64,000 bases of DNA from Bacteroides coprosuis DSM 18011 (GTDB lineage Bacteria; Bacteroidota; Bacteroidia; Bacteroidales; Bacteroidaceae): contig CM001167.1 of NCBI GenBank assembly GCA_000212915.1, forward strand, positions 1,666,780-1,730,779, in the 5' to 3' direction. Positions 1 to 9,714 of this stretch are shown here, one piece after another; the first letter of the stretch is position 1; every line of letters begins with the position of its first letter. The notes beneath the pieces are model-generated. The model worked only from the letters and a program-made list of their open reading frames with translations. It did not search any database and had not been told where the DNA came from. A program made the translations under genes and the position numbers.

Positions 1-1
1 A

Positions 2-736
2 TTTACGGTTTTTATACTCATACTATTATTGAGTATCCACTTGAAAACACGTAATCAAGGTCGGTTTCTTTTTGATAAGCTGAAGCATATTAAGGATTTT
101 AGTTTGTCTCAATTTATTATGGGACAACAAAATAGTTTCTTGCTAGCTGTTGATAAAGAAAGAGAGCTTGTGGCATATATACTTCCCAATTCGCAAATTG
201 TTTTTCCCTATGAGTCTGTTTTGCGAATCGAAATGTTAGAAGATGATGTCATTGTATCAGAACGAGTATCAGAACGGGTAGGGCACAACTCTAGTTTTCA
301 AGAAGTTGTTTCTAAAAAACCTTATAGTTTGTCTCCTCTAAAAAAAGAGGATGGAAAGTCTAAGGTGGCTCAAGTAGTTATGCGCATTACTCTATCCAAA
401 GGAGAGAATCCTTGGCTCCCTATTTATTGTTTTAATGCAAAAACGCAGTTGTTTGGTGGTTCTCGAACCCTTGACCTAACCAATATGGAAAGTCAGATGT
501 ATCGTAAAGGAAAAGAGATGGCTTATCATTTAGATATGCTGTTTAGTAAGATTATAGATCGTGTAGATGAAGAGTACTTGAAAGAGAGAGTGTTCTCAGA
601 AGAAGAAAAAGAGATTTACTCAGATGCTATACCAAAACTAATAGCGGATGAATTAGAGAAATTATTTGAATTAAAGATAAAAGGAGCTCTTAGTCCAGAA
701 GAGTTTAGTCAACAGAAAAAGAAATTACTAGAGTAG
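2..736 (+). CDS. SHOCT-domain protein, 5' end cut by window edge
   Basis: The reading frame is open from base 2, so the gene starts outside the window. The first codons read as a hydrophobic run (FTVFILILLLLS), which looks like the end of a membrane segment or signal peptide; the first in-window start-like codon is a TTG inside that run and is probably not the real start. The middle is a soluble domain I do not recognise. The last ~30 residues (LIADELEKLFELKIKGALSP and following) match the SHOCT short C-terminal domain, with the L-x-x-L, G-x-L/I-x-x-E-E-F and K-x-x-L-L pattern. SHOCT usually serves as a small oligomerisation or interaction module. The rest of the function is unknown. Confidence 0.75.
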   Translation, partial: FTVFILILLLSIHLKTRNQGRFLFDKLKHIKDFSLSQFIMGQQNSFLLAVDKERELVAYILPNSQIVFPYESVLRIEMLEDDVIVSERVSERVGHNSSFQEVVSKKPYSLSPLKKEDGKSKVAQVVMRITLSKGENPWLPIYCFNAKTQLFGGSRTLDLTNMESQMYRKGKEMAYHLDMLFSKIIDRVDEEYLKERVFSEEEKEIYSDAIPKLIADELEKLFELKIKGALSPEEFSQQKKKLLE

Positions 737-1048
737 GTTTTTTAGCCTAAATACGTATAAGCTTATTCTAGTTCTCTTAAAATTATTGAGAGGCGTGCAT
801 CTAGGGTTATTACTTATTTAAAGGCTAATTTGAATAAAAAAGGCAGATAGAGAGTAGAGGCGAATTAATAAGCAACTATACGCATGGCAGGGCTGTATTA
901 TCGTATTTATCGGAGGTGTGTTTCAATCTGAATTTATAAATATTTTAAATATGAAAAATCTTGCTATAAAATATTTTGATAAACCTAACCTTTATCTGAA
1001 AAAATAGTGTAAATTGTAAGTGTTAACCAACTACAAAGTCTAAAAACA
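737..1048. other. Intergenic gap, 312 bp
   Basis: No convincing gene. An 18-codon frame starting with ATG at 951 has no family signature and sits where an AT-rich leader for the next gene is expected. I see no clear -33/-7 promoter and no strong hairpin. Confidence 0.5.
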
Positions 1049-1381
1049 ATGAACCAAGGTCTAGTTATATTTTCCTTAGTCTTATTGGCAGCTATTCTAT
1101 TAGTATTATGGCTGAGTCAATATAAGACGGTAAAAGAATTTTACGATACGGGAGAAGTAAGACGAATATATCGCTTGAAAAACAATCAGAAACAGGGGAT
1201 AGAAAAAGTCTATTATAAGTCTGGAGAACTCAATAAAGAAAAGCATTGGAAACATGGAGTTCTTATAGGTAAATCTGTTACGTACTATAGAACAGGTGAG
1301 AAATATATTATAGATACCTATAACTCTGGTAATCTAGTAGATACTGTTATCTTAAATACAGCTTGTAACCAAGCGAAGTAA
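1049..1381 (+). CDS. Membrane-anchored MORN_2/YwqK-type repeat protein
   Basis: 110 residues. One membrane helix at residues ~4-23 is followed by three short repeats of the MORN_2 / YwqK-antitoxin type: YDTGEVRR at 32-39, YYKSGELNKE at 55-64 and YYRTGEKYI at 79-87, each built as aromatic-x-x-G-E-hydrophobic. Such repeats form beta-hairpin strands and occur in B. subtilis YwqK and in many Bacteroidota surface or periplasmic proteins. The repeat domain probably lies outside the inner membrane. The next gene begins 17 bases after the stop, so the two are probably co-transcribed. A toxin-antitoxin role is suggested only by family naming; no toxin is recognisable next door. Confidence 0.7.
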   Translation: MNQGLVIFSLVLLAAILLVLWLSQYKTVKEFYDTGEVRRIYRLKNNQKQGIEKVYYKSGELNKEKHWKHGVLIGKSVTYYRTGEKYIIDTYNSGNLVDTVILNTACNQAK

Positions 1382-1398
1382 ATGAAAGGAGAATCTCT

Positions 1399-2337
1399 AT
1401 GAGTGATTTATTGAATAAGCTTACTGGAAAACAAGCCTTGCAAGATAGAAAACTTGCTAAGGAGATAAAAAAAACAGCCCAACATAAAATTGATGAGTAT
1501 GTAACTCATACTGAAAACTTGAATGCAGAACTTAATTCAGCCATCGAAAATCTGGCACAAGTTAAGTTGTCCGCCCTACAAGATACTCTGGCCCACTTCT
1601 TATCTCTATTAAGAGACTTACAAGAAAACAATCCCGAAGTATATCGTCAACTACTCAAAGAAATAGAGTTAGATGATGCTTCAATGGCTCGCTTGATATT
1701 AATGGATATGAAGGTACATGATATTAGCGAAGCCCCTTTAAATAAGGTAGCTATAGCGACTGTTGCTTGTATAGGTGTTCCTGCTTTTGTTAAAGGAGCT
1801 GTTGATACGTATGCCGTAGCAACATCAGGTACTACTTTGTCCTCTTTAGCTGGCTCAACCGATATCCATTCTATTTTATCTTATTTGGTAGGTGGAGGTA
1901 TTCTTTCTACTGCAACATTGGCAGCAACAGGTGCTTTAGCTATTGTTTCTGCTGGTTTGTTGGCATCACAACACTATTCTAACAAATTATCTAAGGCTAC
2001 CGAGTTCAAAATAGAAGTAGATGAGGCTTGTGAAAAGATGGAGCAGTCTTGGGGTACTATGGGCGAAATAAAGAACTTAGTATGCAAAGCAAGTGCTGTA
2101 TTGAGTGCTATACACCAAGAAAGTAAGAAAGAGCTCAATTATTTTGAACCAATTATTCCAGACTTTGAAGTAGAACATCATTATCACTTACAGCGATTCA
2201 AAGATATGGCTAGGTGGATTAAGATGATGGGTTTATTGGCTAAAACTCCTTTATTTGATAATCAAATGAATATCAATAAAGAAACTGATGAGCTATTAAA
2301 TCAAACAGAAGAAAGTCTAGGAGTAGTAGCTTTTTAA
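1399..2337 (+). CDS. Unknown helical protein with Gly/Ala-rich hydrophobic hairpin
   Basis: 312 residues, no family recognised. Residues ~10-90 are charged and helical, probably coiled coil. Residues ~117-133 and ~159-190 are hydrophobic and rich in Gly, Ala and Ser (for example GGGILSTATLAATGALAIVS), like a membrane-inserting hairpin. Residues ~195-310 are helical again. There is no signal peptide. Coil, hydrophobic hairpin, coil is an architecture seen in alpha-pore-forming and membrane-remodelling proteins, but that is inference from shape only. An AAAGGAG ribosome-binding site lies before the ATG. It forms a two-gene unit with the MORN_2 membrane protein just upstream. Confidence 0.65.
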   Translation: MSDLLNKLTGKQALQDRKLAKEIKKTAQHKIDEYVTHTENLNAELNSAIENLAQVKLSALQDTLAHFLSLLRDLQENNPEVYRQLLKEIELDDASMARLILMDMKVHDISEAPLNKVAIATVACIGVPAFVKGAVDTYAVATSGTTLSSLAGSTDIHSILSYLVGGGILSTATLAATGALAIVSAGLLASQHYSNKLSKATEFKIEVDEACEKMEQSWGTMGEIKNLVCKASAVLSAIHQESKKELNYFEPIIPDFEVEHHYHLQRFKDMARWIKMMGLLAKTPLFDNQMNINKETDELLNQTEESLGVVAF

Positions 2338-2360
2338 TTTGACTGTATTATCCTTAGATT

Positions 2361-2390
2361 GGGCTAAAAGTCCTCTTTTAGCCATTTTAT
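2361..2390 (+). terminator. Hairpin terminator after the 312-aa gene
   Basis: Perfect 9-bp stem GGCTAAAAG / CTTTTAGCC with loop TCCT, followed by ATTTTAT. It lies 24 bases after the stop of the plus-strand gene. Confidence 0.65.
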
Positions 2391-2411
2391 AGAATTAATT
2401 TATATAATAAA

Positions 2412-2451
2412 AGAGGAGAGTATCATTGTACAATAAATGATATTCTCCTCT
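2412..2451 (-). terminator. Terminator of the GH123-type gene
   Basis: 15-bp stem (2413-2427 with 2436-2450, one G-U pair). On the minus strand it is followed by CTTTTATTATA. It lies just past the stop of the GH123-type lipoprotein gene. Confidence 0.75.
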
Positions 2452-2485
2452 ACTTATTTATTCGTATAATCCAACTTTAAGAATA

Positions 2486-4285
2486 TTACTTATCCAATTC
2501 TTTAGTTATTCTATTTAATAATGCTTTTCCTTTATTGAGCAGTTCTACATAATCTTGTTCTGGGTGAATAGTAAATGCAGCTAGCGTTTGCTGGAGTTCC
2601 TCTAATAAAGCATTATTCTTTTTACTTGGATTGCTTTTTAGTTTAGTCTGAAGAATTTTGATCTTTTCTACATCTTGGATTCCCTCAATTAATCTTTCAA
2701 AGCGAATAGAACTTCTTGCATCTGGATAGACAATGTAAGTGTCTCCAGCAGGCCAAGTTCTAAATCGAGAGTCTGTCAACGGGTTTTCAACCCATGAATT
2801 GTATGCCCAACGTAGGAATCCGTCTAGCCCAGATGCTAAAGCATACCAACCCGCATAAACTGCTTCGGCGGGTTCTGAAAAAGTAAACGTATTGGGGAAT
2901 GCATCAGAGCAGCACACATAATAAGTAGTGATAAGTCCTTCTTCCTTTCTTTTTTGAATATCTTCTTGTTCAAACTTAGCACCAGCAGCCAAGCTTATTT
3001 CTTTTATGAATGGATATTTCTTGTAACTTTTTTGGTTGTCTGCATAGGATATTCCTAGTTCGGGCGCTTCTTTTTGTAGCATTTCTATTGTTGCCTCCAT
3101 TTCTTTAGGAGTGCGTTCATCCATTGCAATATTAGTAATCTTCAACCAACCCTTTTCTGCTAAATGAGCTTTAAAGTCGGTAAAGAAGTGGTGCCATACC
3201 TTATTAAATAGATCCGATCCAGGGTTTGCTTGTATAGTTACCCTTTCACCCGATGCAGCATCTTGATAGTGCAATTCATTATTCCACGGAACTACAGAAT
3301 AACAATTAATCATTTTATTGATACCTAGCTCCATCATTAAGCTTACCCATTTGTCAAAAATAGTATAGTCATAAGTCCAACTATCATCTTCATTTTTAGT
3401 CCAAGTAATCATGTCCGCGTAGGTATCATAACATTGGTTATTCCAGGGGTCTTTATTTAATGTGGTTGTAATTACTTTTTGTCCAGCATCTGCCAACATC
3501 TTCATCACAGGTTTTAATGCTTCAAAGTGAGCATCACTCCATAGTTCTATATCTTGAACTCGGGCCACAGCAGCAGGGTGTTGCCATAAGTCTAAATGGT
3601 AGGTCCATTTATTAGGTGCAGGTAGAGTTTCATTGGTTACCTCTAGTTCAAAAGCCAAGGTTTTATCTTTTGCGTCTTTTGAATGTATCGTTATAGAAGA
3701 GGAGTAGAGTCCGGCTGGTGTGCCATGAGGAATATTCACCGTAATCCATATCGGGCGTACAGTATTACTCTCTATATCCATAGTTGTAATATTGTCAAGC
3801 ATATCTGGAGCCAGTGAAGCTGCAAAGTCTTCTGGTTGACGGTATCCACAGCCTTCTCCAAATTCATCAGTCATTACATATCTTACAAAACGGAGTTCAG
3901 CAATAGAAGCTGGTAAATTATGATGTGGAGATTGAAAGCTACTTATACTTATCTCTACTTCTTCTACAGATTGCGTACTCCATAGCAAAATTTGAGAAGA
4001 AACCTTTTCTCCTTTCCATCCTGTTATGCGATGTGTAGTTTGGTATTCACCAATTTTAGGTTCTTCTGATTTGTAATATTTCTTGTCAATAGAAACATAA
4101 GATATATTTAAACCCTCGGGTGTAGATGTCCAAGGTTCTACTGAAGATTTACTAGGATCATCTAGTTCCGAAAACTGACTATATGTTTTGGTAATTGTAT
4201 TTTGAGCTGGTTTACAACTTGACAAAATGATACCAGATAAAGCTATTGTTGAGAGGAGAATATTTTTGTATGAATAAATGCGCAT
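2486..4285 (-). CDS. GH123/DUF4091-type glycoside hydrolase lipoprotein
   Basis: 599 residues with a lipoprotein signal (hydrophobic run ending ILSSC, Cys at ~24), so membrane-anchored. The C-terminal half has the DUF4091 / GH123 layout: a TIM-barrel with AMDER (adjacent Asp-Glu, the position of the catalytic pair in family 123) and the tail motif SSIRFERLIEGIQDVEKIKI, close to the SSIRFE-RLxEGIxDxE signature. GH123 members studied in Bacteroidota are beta-N-acetylgalactosaminidases that use substrate assistance and act on glycosphingolipids or host glycans. No SusC/D pair or sulfatase sits nearby, so this gene stands alone. The exact substrate is inferred; family placement is fairly firm. 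Confidence 0.72.
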   Translation of the reverse strand: MRIYSYKNILLSTIALSGIILSSCKPAQNTITKTYSQFSELDDPSKSSVEPWTSTPEGLNISYVSIDKKYYKSEEPKIGEYQTTHRITGWKGEKVSSQILLWSTQSVEEVEISISSFQSPHHNLPASIAELRFVRYVMTDEFGEGCGYRQPEDFAASLAPDMLDNITTMDIESNTVRPIWITVNIPHGTPAGLYSSSITIHSKDAKDKTLAFELEVTNETLPAPNKWTYHLDLWQHPAAVARVQDIELWSDAHFEALKPVMKMLADAGQKVITTTLNKDPWNNQCYDTYADMITWTKNEDDSWTYDYTIFDKWVSLMMELGINKMINCYSVVPWNNELHYQDAASGERVTIQANPGSDLFNKVWHHFFTDFKAHLAEKGWLKITNIAMDERTPKEMEATIEMLQKEAPELGISYADNQKSYKKYPFIKEISLAAGAKFEQEDIQKRKEEGLITTYYVCCSDAFPNTFTFSEPAEAVYAGWYALASGLDGFLRWAYNSWVENPLTDSRFRTWPAGDTYIVYPDARSSIRFERLIEGIQDVEKIKILQTKLKSNPSKKNNALLEELQQTLAAFTIHPEQDYVELLNKGKALLNRITKELDK

Positions 4286-4331
4286 GTGTTGTTTTCAATT
4301 AGTCTATGTGAATTTAATATCTTAACAAAGG

Positions 4332-4339
4332 CAAAGGTA
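4332..4339 (-). promoter_or_regulatory. Candidate -7 element for the GH123-type gene
   Basis: TACCTTTG on the minus strand fits TAnnTTTG exactly, 47 bases before the ATG. No TTTG is found at the expected -33 spacing. Confidence 0.4.
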
Positions 4340-4954
4340 AGTTTATTTATCGACTTTTACTTAACTCTTATTTTTTATATAATAACCCATCATTTTGTAT
4401 ACTATAATTAGTAAAATATTTTCTTTTATTATTTCCTTTTAAATTCTTTATTTCCATCTTTCATTCTTCTTTTTTAGTTACTTTTTTGAGCTGATCTTTT
4501 ATTGATGACTTGATCTATATCAATTTAATATTTATTACGTTTTTAGTGTATAAGTATATAATCTTTACAAATGTTAATATGTCATTTTGTAAAATAAAGA
4601 AGATTGTATTTTAATATAATAGCCAAATAATGTTTTATATATGCTGTATAAGCCCTTTTGTTTGCCCTAAAAATATAAATTAAGATTTATTTGTAATAAA
4701 ATATCACTAAAATACCAAAGTATAAAAATCGGTTTTTAATACATTTTTGTGTAATATATGCATATAAGCTTCAAGAATATTATGGTAGAATGCTTTTAAT
4801 TCACTATTTTTGTGCCTTCGTAAGAGTGAGAGATTTAAGTGTCTTTTATTTTTACTAAATACATGTTTAATGTGACATACTTATAACTAGCGCATATAGC
4901 ACTAGCTAGAGCATGTTTAAGTAGGACCCATTAGACATTTGGTAATCAATAGAT

Positions 4955-4975
4955 AAGTAATCGTATGGATTACTT
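4955..4975. promoter_or_regulatory. Inverted repeat 29 bp upstream of pflB
   Basis: AAGTAATC-GTATG-GATTACTT is a perfect 8+5+8 dyad ending 29 bases before the pflB ATG. It could be an operator for a dimeric regulator or a hairpin in the 5' leader. It is not followed by a T run, so a terminator is unlikely. Confidence 0.45.
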
Positions 4976-5004
4976 CTAAATATTAATCTTTAAATAAACA
5001 CATT

Positions 5005-7233
5005 ATGAATGCTTATAAAGGTTTTAAGTGTGGTAAATGGGTAGATGAGATTGATGTGAATAACTTCATTCTTGAAAACTATACCGAATACACTGGAAAC
5101 GAATCTTTTTTGGCAGGCCCTACTGAAGCAACAACTAAACTTTGGTCTCTACTAACAGAAATGTTTAAAGAGGAAAAACAAAGAGGAGTTTATGATGCTG
5201 AAACCCGAATTCCATCCCAAATTGACAGTTATGGTGCTGGATACCTAGACAAAGACTTAGAAAAAATTGTAGGTGTGCAGACTGACAAACCTCTTAAAAG
5301 AGCCATTTTTCCCAATGGTGGTTTAAGAATGGTTAAACAAAGTCTTGAGGAGTATGGTTACGAACTAGATCCCCAAACAGAAGAGGTTTTTACAAAATAT
5401 CGTAAAACTCACAACGATGGTGTTTTCGCTGCATATACAGCTAGTGTTAGAAATGCTAGAAGTAATGCAATTATCACTGGTCTTCCTGATGCTTATGGAC
5501 GTGGTCGTATTATTGGTGACTACCGTCGTGTAGCTCTTTATGGAGTAGATCGTTTGATACAACAAAGAAAAGATTACTTTGCTAATACTGATCCTGTAGA
5601 GCTGGACGAAGAGAAAATTCGTTCACGTGAAGAGCTTACTGATCAGATAAATGCTTTAAAAGCACTAAAACGTATGGCTGCTGCTTATGGATTTGATATT
5701 TCAAAACCAGCAGAAACAGCTCAAGAAGCTATCCAATGGACATACTTTGCTTACTTAGGTGCTATTAAAGATCAGAATGGTGCGGCTATGAGCCTTGGTC
5801 GTACTTCTACATTCCTTGATATTTTCATTGAAAGAGACATTCAGAATGGTGTTATAACCGAAGAAGAAGCTCAAGAAATGATGGACCATTTCATCATGAA
5901 GCTTCGTATGGTGCGTTTCTTACGTACTCCAGAATACGATGAGCTATTCTCTGGTGATCCAGTGTGGGTTACTGAGTCTATTGGTGGTATGACTAAAGAT
6001 GGTAAGTCTTTGGTTACTAAAAATAGCTTCCGTATCCTTCATACATTATATAATTTAGGCCCATCTCCAGAGCCAAACTTAACTGTTCTTTGGAGTGAGA
6101 GTCTTCCTGAAAACTGGAAGAAATATTGTGCTAAGGTTTCTATTGATACTTCATCATTACAATACGAAAATGACGACTTAATGCGTGCTCAGTTAGGTCA
6201 GGATTATGGTATTGCTTGTTGTGTATCTCCTATGGAAATCGGAAAACAAATGCAGTTCTTTGGTGCTCGTGCCAACTTACCTAAAGCTCTTCTTTATACC
6301 ATCAATGGCGGTAAAGACGAACGCACTAAAGCTCAAGTTACACCTACAACTTTTGAGAAAGTTACTGGTGAGTATCTTGACTTTGATGAAGTGTGGACTA
6401 AGTTTGACAAGATGCTTGATTGGATTGCTGAGACTTATGTGAAAGCTCTAAATGTTATTCATTACATGCACGATAAGTACTCTTATGAAGCACTAGAAAT
6501 GGCTCTTCATGATCTAGATGTACATCGTACTCAAGCTTTCGGTATTGCTGGTATTTCTATTGTGGCAGACTCTTTTGCTGCTATGAAATATGGTAGAGTG
6601 AGAGTGGTAAGAGACGAGAGCGGCGATGCAATCGATTACGTTGTTGAAAAAGAGTACGTACCTTATGGTAACAACGATGATAATACAGACCAATTTGCAG
6701 TTACTATCGTAAAAATGTTTATGGATAAGATCAGAAGTCATAAAATGTATAGAAACGCAACACCAACTCAGTCTGTTTTAACGATCACATCCAACGTGGT
6801 ATATGGAAAGAAGACAGGAAATACTCCTGATGGTCGTAGAGCAGGTGAACCTTTTGGTCCTGGTGCCAATCCTATGCACGGGCGTGATACTCGTGGAGCT
6901 GTAGCTTCTTTATCTTCTGTTGCAAAACTTCCTTTTGAAGATGCAAATGATGGTATCTCATATACGTTCGCAATTACTCCTAATACTTTAGGTCAGAATG
7001 CAGATGAGAAAAAAGAAAATCTAGTAAACTTGATGGATGGATACTTCAACCAAACAGGACAACACCTTAACGTTAACGTATTCGATCGTGATTTGCTGAT
7101 TGACGCTATGGAACATCCCGAAAATTATCCACAGCTTACTATCCGTGTTTCAGGATATGCAGTAAACTTTGTGAAACTAACGAGAGAACAACAACTTGAT
7201 GTAATCAATAGAACGATTACGACTAAGTTCTAA
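5005..7233 (+). CDS. pflB: Pyruvate formate-lyase (formate C-acetyltransferase)
   Basis: 742 residues, full length for the family (E. coli PflB is 760). It cleaves pyruvate with CoA to acetyl-CoA and formate in the cytoplasm under anaerobic conditions. The active-site Cys pair is at residues 405-406 in GIACCVSPM, and the glycine-radical loop near the C-terminus reads RVSGYAV with Gly717. The radical on that glycine is installed by the activase encoded 86 bases downstream. The ATG at 5005 follows an AT-rich leader with a dyad at 4955-4975. A long hairpin separates it from pflA, suggesting the enzyme is made in excess of its activase. Identification is very secure. Confidence 0.97.
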   Translation: MNAYKGFKCGKWVDEIDVNNFILENYTEYTGNESFLAGPTEATTKLWSLLTEMFKEEKQRGVYDAETRIPSQIDSYGAGYLDKDLEKIVGVQTDKPLKRAIFPNGGLRMVKQSLEEYGYELDPQTEEVFTKYRKTHNDGVFAAYTASVRNARSNAIITGLPDAYGRGRIIGDYRRVALYGVDRLIQQRKDYFANTDPVELDEEKIRSREELTDQINALKALKRMAAAYGFDISKPAETAQEAIQWTYFAYLGAIKDQNGAAMSLGRTSTFLDIFIERDIQNGVITEEEAQEMMDHFIMKLRMVRFLRTPEYDELFSGDPVWVTESIGGMTKDGKSLVTKNSFRILHTLYNLGPSPEPNLTVLWSESLPENWKKYCAKVSIDTSSLQYENDDLMRAQLGQDYGIACCVSPMEIGKQMQFFGARANLPKALLYTINGGKDERTKAQVTPTTFEKVTGEYLDFDEVWTKFDKMLDWIAETYVKALNVIHYMHDKYSYEALEMALHDLDVHRTQAFGIAGISIVADSFAAMKYGRVRVVRDESGDAIDYVVEKEYVPYGNNDDNTDQFAVTIVKMFMDKIRSHKMYRNATPTQSVLTITSNVVYGKKTGNTPDGRRAGEPFGPGANPMHGRDTRGAVASLSSVAKLPFEDANDGISYTFAITPNTLGQNADEKKENLVNLMDGYFNQTGQHLNVNVFDRDLLIDAMEHPENYPQLTIRVSGYAVNFVKLTREQQLDVINRTITTKF

Positions 7234-7260
7234 GGTTCAGTACGTTGAAATAAATTAAAA

Positions 7261-7303
7261 GAAATAGTCGAGTTCATTATTGTAACTCGGCTATTTCTTG
7301 TTT
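7261..7303 (+). terminator. Intercistronic hairpin between pflB and pflA
   Basis: A 14-bp stem with one G-U pair (7261-7274 with 7284-7297) is followed by TTGTTTT, 27 bases after the pflB stop. It probably works as a partial terminator or as an mRNA 3'-end stabiliser, because pflA starts only 23 bases beyond the stem. Confidence 0.7.
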
Positions 7304-7319
7304 TAAAATAGGAGAGAAG

Positions 7320-8054
7320 ATGGTAAAAGGTTTAATACATTCGTTTGAGTCCTTTGGGACAAAAGATGGTCCAGGTATTCGGTTTGTTCTGTTTTTACAG
7401 GGTTGTCCTTTGCGTTGCCTTTTTTGTCATAACCCCGATACTTGGCTAGGTAAAGACTATAAAATGGAGCTAACTGTAGATGAGGCTTTTGCTGAAATAC
7501 AGAAGGTAAAGGGTTTTATTAAAAAGGGAGGAGTTACTATTTCGGGCGGGGAACCGCTCATGCAGGCCGACTTTATTTACGAGCTATTTGAGAAATGCAA
7601 AGAAGCTGGTATTCATACTGCAGTAGATACATCGGGTTTTATACAAACAAAACGTGTAAAAGAAGTATTGGAGTTAACCGATTTAGTTCTACTAGATGTA
7701 AAGCATATTGATCCTGATAAATATAAGGCATTAACGAGTAAACCTCTTCAACCAACTCTCGACTTTTTAAATTATCTTGATGAGATCAATAAATCGGTGT
7801 GGATAAGATATGTACTGATTCCTGGTTATACAGATGCTGAAGATGATCTTCATAACTGGTGTAAGGAGATGGTGAAGCATAAAAATATCCAGCGTATTGA
7901 TTTATTACCTTTTCATCAGATGGGACAGCATAAATGGGAACAGATGGGACTTCAATATAAGCTAAAAGATATTGTTCCTCCCACTAATGAGCAGATTAGT
8001 AAAGCTGAAGAAATCATTCTTAGTTACAATTTGCCTTTAGCCCTAAGAGCATAA
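7320..8054 (+). CDS. pflA: Pyruvate formate-lyase activating enzyme (radical SAM)
   Basis: 244 residues. It uses S-adenosylmethionine and a [4Fe-4S] cluster to abstract hydrogen from the PflB glycine. The radical SAM cluster motif CX3CX2C is C29, C33, C36 (GCPLRCLFCHNP), and the SAM-binding GGEPL motif follows at SGGEPLMQ. The N-terminus (IHSFESFGTKDGPGIRFVLF) is the standard activase opening. It sits directly after pflB on the same strand, and pairing with pflB makes the assignment secure. Confidence 0.96.
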   Translation: MVKGLIHSFESFGTKDGPGIRFVLFLQGCPLRCLFCHNPDTWLGKDYKMELTVDEAFAEIQKVKGFIKKGGVTISGGEPLMQADFIYELFEKCKEAGIHTAVDTSGFIQTKRVKEVLELTDLVLLDVKHIDPDKYKALTSKPLQPTLDFLNYLDEINKSVWIRYVLIPGYTDAEDDLHNWCKEMVKHKNIQRIDLLPFHQMGQHKWEQMGLQYKLKDIVPPTNEQISKAEEIILSYNLPLALRA

Positions 8055-8070
8055 CTCTGTGAAGTGTTAT

Positions 8071-8100
8071 AAAACTCCTATATAAAGGAGTATTTATTTA
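8071..8100 (+). terminator. Weak hairpin after pflA
   Basis: A short 6-bp stem ACTCCT / AGGAGT (8074-8091) is followed by ATTTATTTA. Probable but weak end signal for the pfl transcript. Confidence 0.4.
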
Positions 8101-8195
8101 GTTAGTTTTTGGCTCTTGCCAAGCGTGTTAGGTTAAAAGAGTTCTGTCGGTTGAAGCCTTACTTTGAGTAAACTTCAATTGGCAATCTCTTTTTC

Positions 8196-8225
8196 ATAAA
8201 AAGAGGGAATATATACTATCCCCTC
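8196..8225 (-). terminator. Terminator of gpmA
   Basis: On the minus strand a 9-bp stem with one G-U (8217-8225 with 8203-8211) is followed by CTTTTTATG, 53 bases past the gpmA stop. Confidence 0.65.
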
Positions 8226-8277
8226 TTAATAATCAGCTATGAAATTCCTGATAAACTCCTAGAGATGGAGTTCTATC

Positions 8278-9024
8278 TTATTTGCTTTTCCCTTGATTAG
8301 CTACCGATTCCATTAGCTTTTTAATTTCTTCAGGATCTCCTAAGAAATAATCTTTGGTTAGCTTCAAATCATCATCAAATTCAAAAACATAAGGTACAGC
8401 TGTAGGTAGATTTAATTCGGAAATAGCTTCATCTGAAATACCTTTTAAATGCTTGATAATACCTCTCAAACTATTTCCATGAGCTGCTACAAGTATCTGA
8501 TCGCACTTTTTAAGAGCTGGATAAATTTCACACTCCCAATAAGGCATAATACGTTCAATCGTTTCTTTTAATGACTCTGTAAGTGGAAGATAATCAGAAG
8601 GTACATCTTGATATCTAGGATCTATAAACGGACTTCTATCATCATTTTTCTCTAGTGCTGCTGGAGCAATATCATAACTTCTTCTCCAGATATGTACCTG
8701 CTCGTCACCATACTTAACTGCTGTTTCCGATTTATTCAAACCTTGTAATGCACCATAATGCTTCTCGTTGAGCCTCCATGATTTCTCTACTGGTATCCAG
8801 TCTTGATCCATCACATCGAGAGTTACATTTAATGTTTTTATGGCTCTCTTTAGGTAGGAAGTATAGGCTTTATCGAAATGGAAATTGGCTTCTTTCAGCA
8901 ATTTACCAGCTTTTTTAGCTTCTTCCACTCCTTGTTCGGATAGATCTACATTCATCCATCCTGTAAATTTATTTTCTTTATTCCATGTACTTTGTCCATG
9001 GCGTAACAAAACTATCTTTTTCAT
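8278..9024 (-). CDS. gpmA: 2,3-bisphosphoglycerate-dependent phosphoglycerate mutase
   Basis: 248 residues. It interconverts 3- and 2-phosphoglycerate in glycolysis. The catalytic histidine is His9 in [10 protein letters not shown]; the second phosphate-pocket motif HGNSLRG is in the C-terminal half, and the family block [14 protein letters not shown] is intact. The length equals E. coli GpmA within a few residues. The start is 16 bases from the stop of the upstream yceI-like gene, so the two may be co-transcribed from the promoter region near 9700. Confidence 0.95.
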   Translation of the reverse strand: MKKIVLLRHGQSTWNKENKFTGWMNVDLSEQGVEEAKKAGKLLKEANFHFDKAYTSYLKRAIKTLNVTLDVMDQDWIPVEKSWRLNEKHYGALQGLNKSETAVKYGDEQVHIWRRSYDIAPAALEKNDDRSPFIDPRYQDVPSDYLPLTESLKETIERIMPYWECEIYPALKKCDQILVAAHGNSLRGIIKHLKGISDEAISELNLPTAVPYVFEFDDDLKLTKDYFLGDPEEIKKLMESVANQGKSK

Positions 9025-9040
9025 TCTCTAATTTATTAAA

Positions 9041-9682
9041 TTATTTGGCAGTGATTACAATTTGCACGTCCATGTTGTCTTCAATAATTTTATCCTTTAA
9101 ATCTTTAAAAATATTTTTAGAACCATAGTTGACACCCCATTGGGTACGGTCAATGGCAAAAGTATCTGTCACTGCTGTGTAAATATCGTTTTCCAGAGTA
9201 ATCGTAGCATTAAATGTGATATTCTTAGTTTCTTCCTTCATCTTTAGGTTACCTTCAATCTGATAGTAATTATCAGATAATAGGGTAGTACTTGTGATTT
9301 GGAATGATGCTTCAGGATACTTTTCAACATCAAAGAAGTCGGCACTCTTGAGATGATTTACGAGCATATCGTTCAATTTACCATCTGTTAAGTCTTTATC
9401 TACAATAGAGTTCATATCAATGATAAAAGTACCTGATAGAAGTTGGTCTTTGTCTATTGATAAATTACCCGATGTAAGTGATAAAACACCATGATGGCTA
9501 CCACCAACTTTATGACCCGCCCAGTTTATTACAGATGTAGCTGGATCTATACGAAGAGTTTGTTGGGTAGCTGTTGCAACTTCTTTGGCATCAGTTGCTT
9601 CGATCGGTTTTTGTTTATTTCCCGACCCACAAGCAGCTAAACCTAGAGCTGCAACTAATACGAATAAGGGTTTTTGTTTCAT
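9041..9682 (-). CDS. YceI-family lipoprotein
   Basis: About 213 residues from the preferred start at 9682 (MKQKPLFVLVAALGLAACGS); an upstream in-frame ATG at 9718 would add 12 residues and spoil the lipoprotein signal. The lipobox is LAAC. The mature part is a YceI-type lipocalin-like barrel: INWAGHKVGGSHHGVLSLTS near the start, SADFFDVEKYPEASF in the middle, and the closing MKEETKNITFNATITLEND. YceI proteins bind polyisoprenoid-type lipids; substrate here is unknown. The 5' region carries a perfect 9-bp dyad (9715-9743). It sits upstream of gpmA on the same strand. Confidence 0.85.
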   Translation of the reverse strand: MKQKPLFVLVAALGLAACGSGNKQKPIEATDAKEVATATQQTLRIDPATSVINWAGHKVGGSHHGVLSLTSGNLSIDKDQLLSGTFIIDMNSIVDKDLTDGKLNDMLVNHLKSADFFDVEKYPEASFQITSTTLLSDNYYQIEGNLKMKEETKNITFNATITLENDIYTAVTDTFAIDRTQWGVNYGSKNIFKDLKDKIIEDNMDVQIVITAK

Positions 9683-9714
9683 AAAATTACTCTTAATTGG
9701 ATTCTTTCTATATA

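Larger units (their letters stand above)
4286..5004. other. Long AT-rich divergent intergenic region before pflB
   Basis: 719 bp between the divergent GH123-type gene and pflB. I find no ORF with family character. TATTTTTG at 4805-4812 fits the -7 consensus for the plus strand but lacks a -33 partner. A perfect 8-bp inverted repeat lies at 4955-4975 (listed separately). The region is long enough for a regulated leader of pflB, a strongly anaerobic gene in other bacteria. Confidence 0.5.

Noticed and set aside
29-736. Start of the first gene at a TTG at base 29
   Set aside because: The frame is open to the window edge and the TTG lies inside a hydrophobic run, so the gene is treated as cut rather than starting here.
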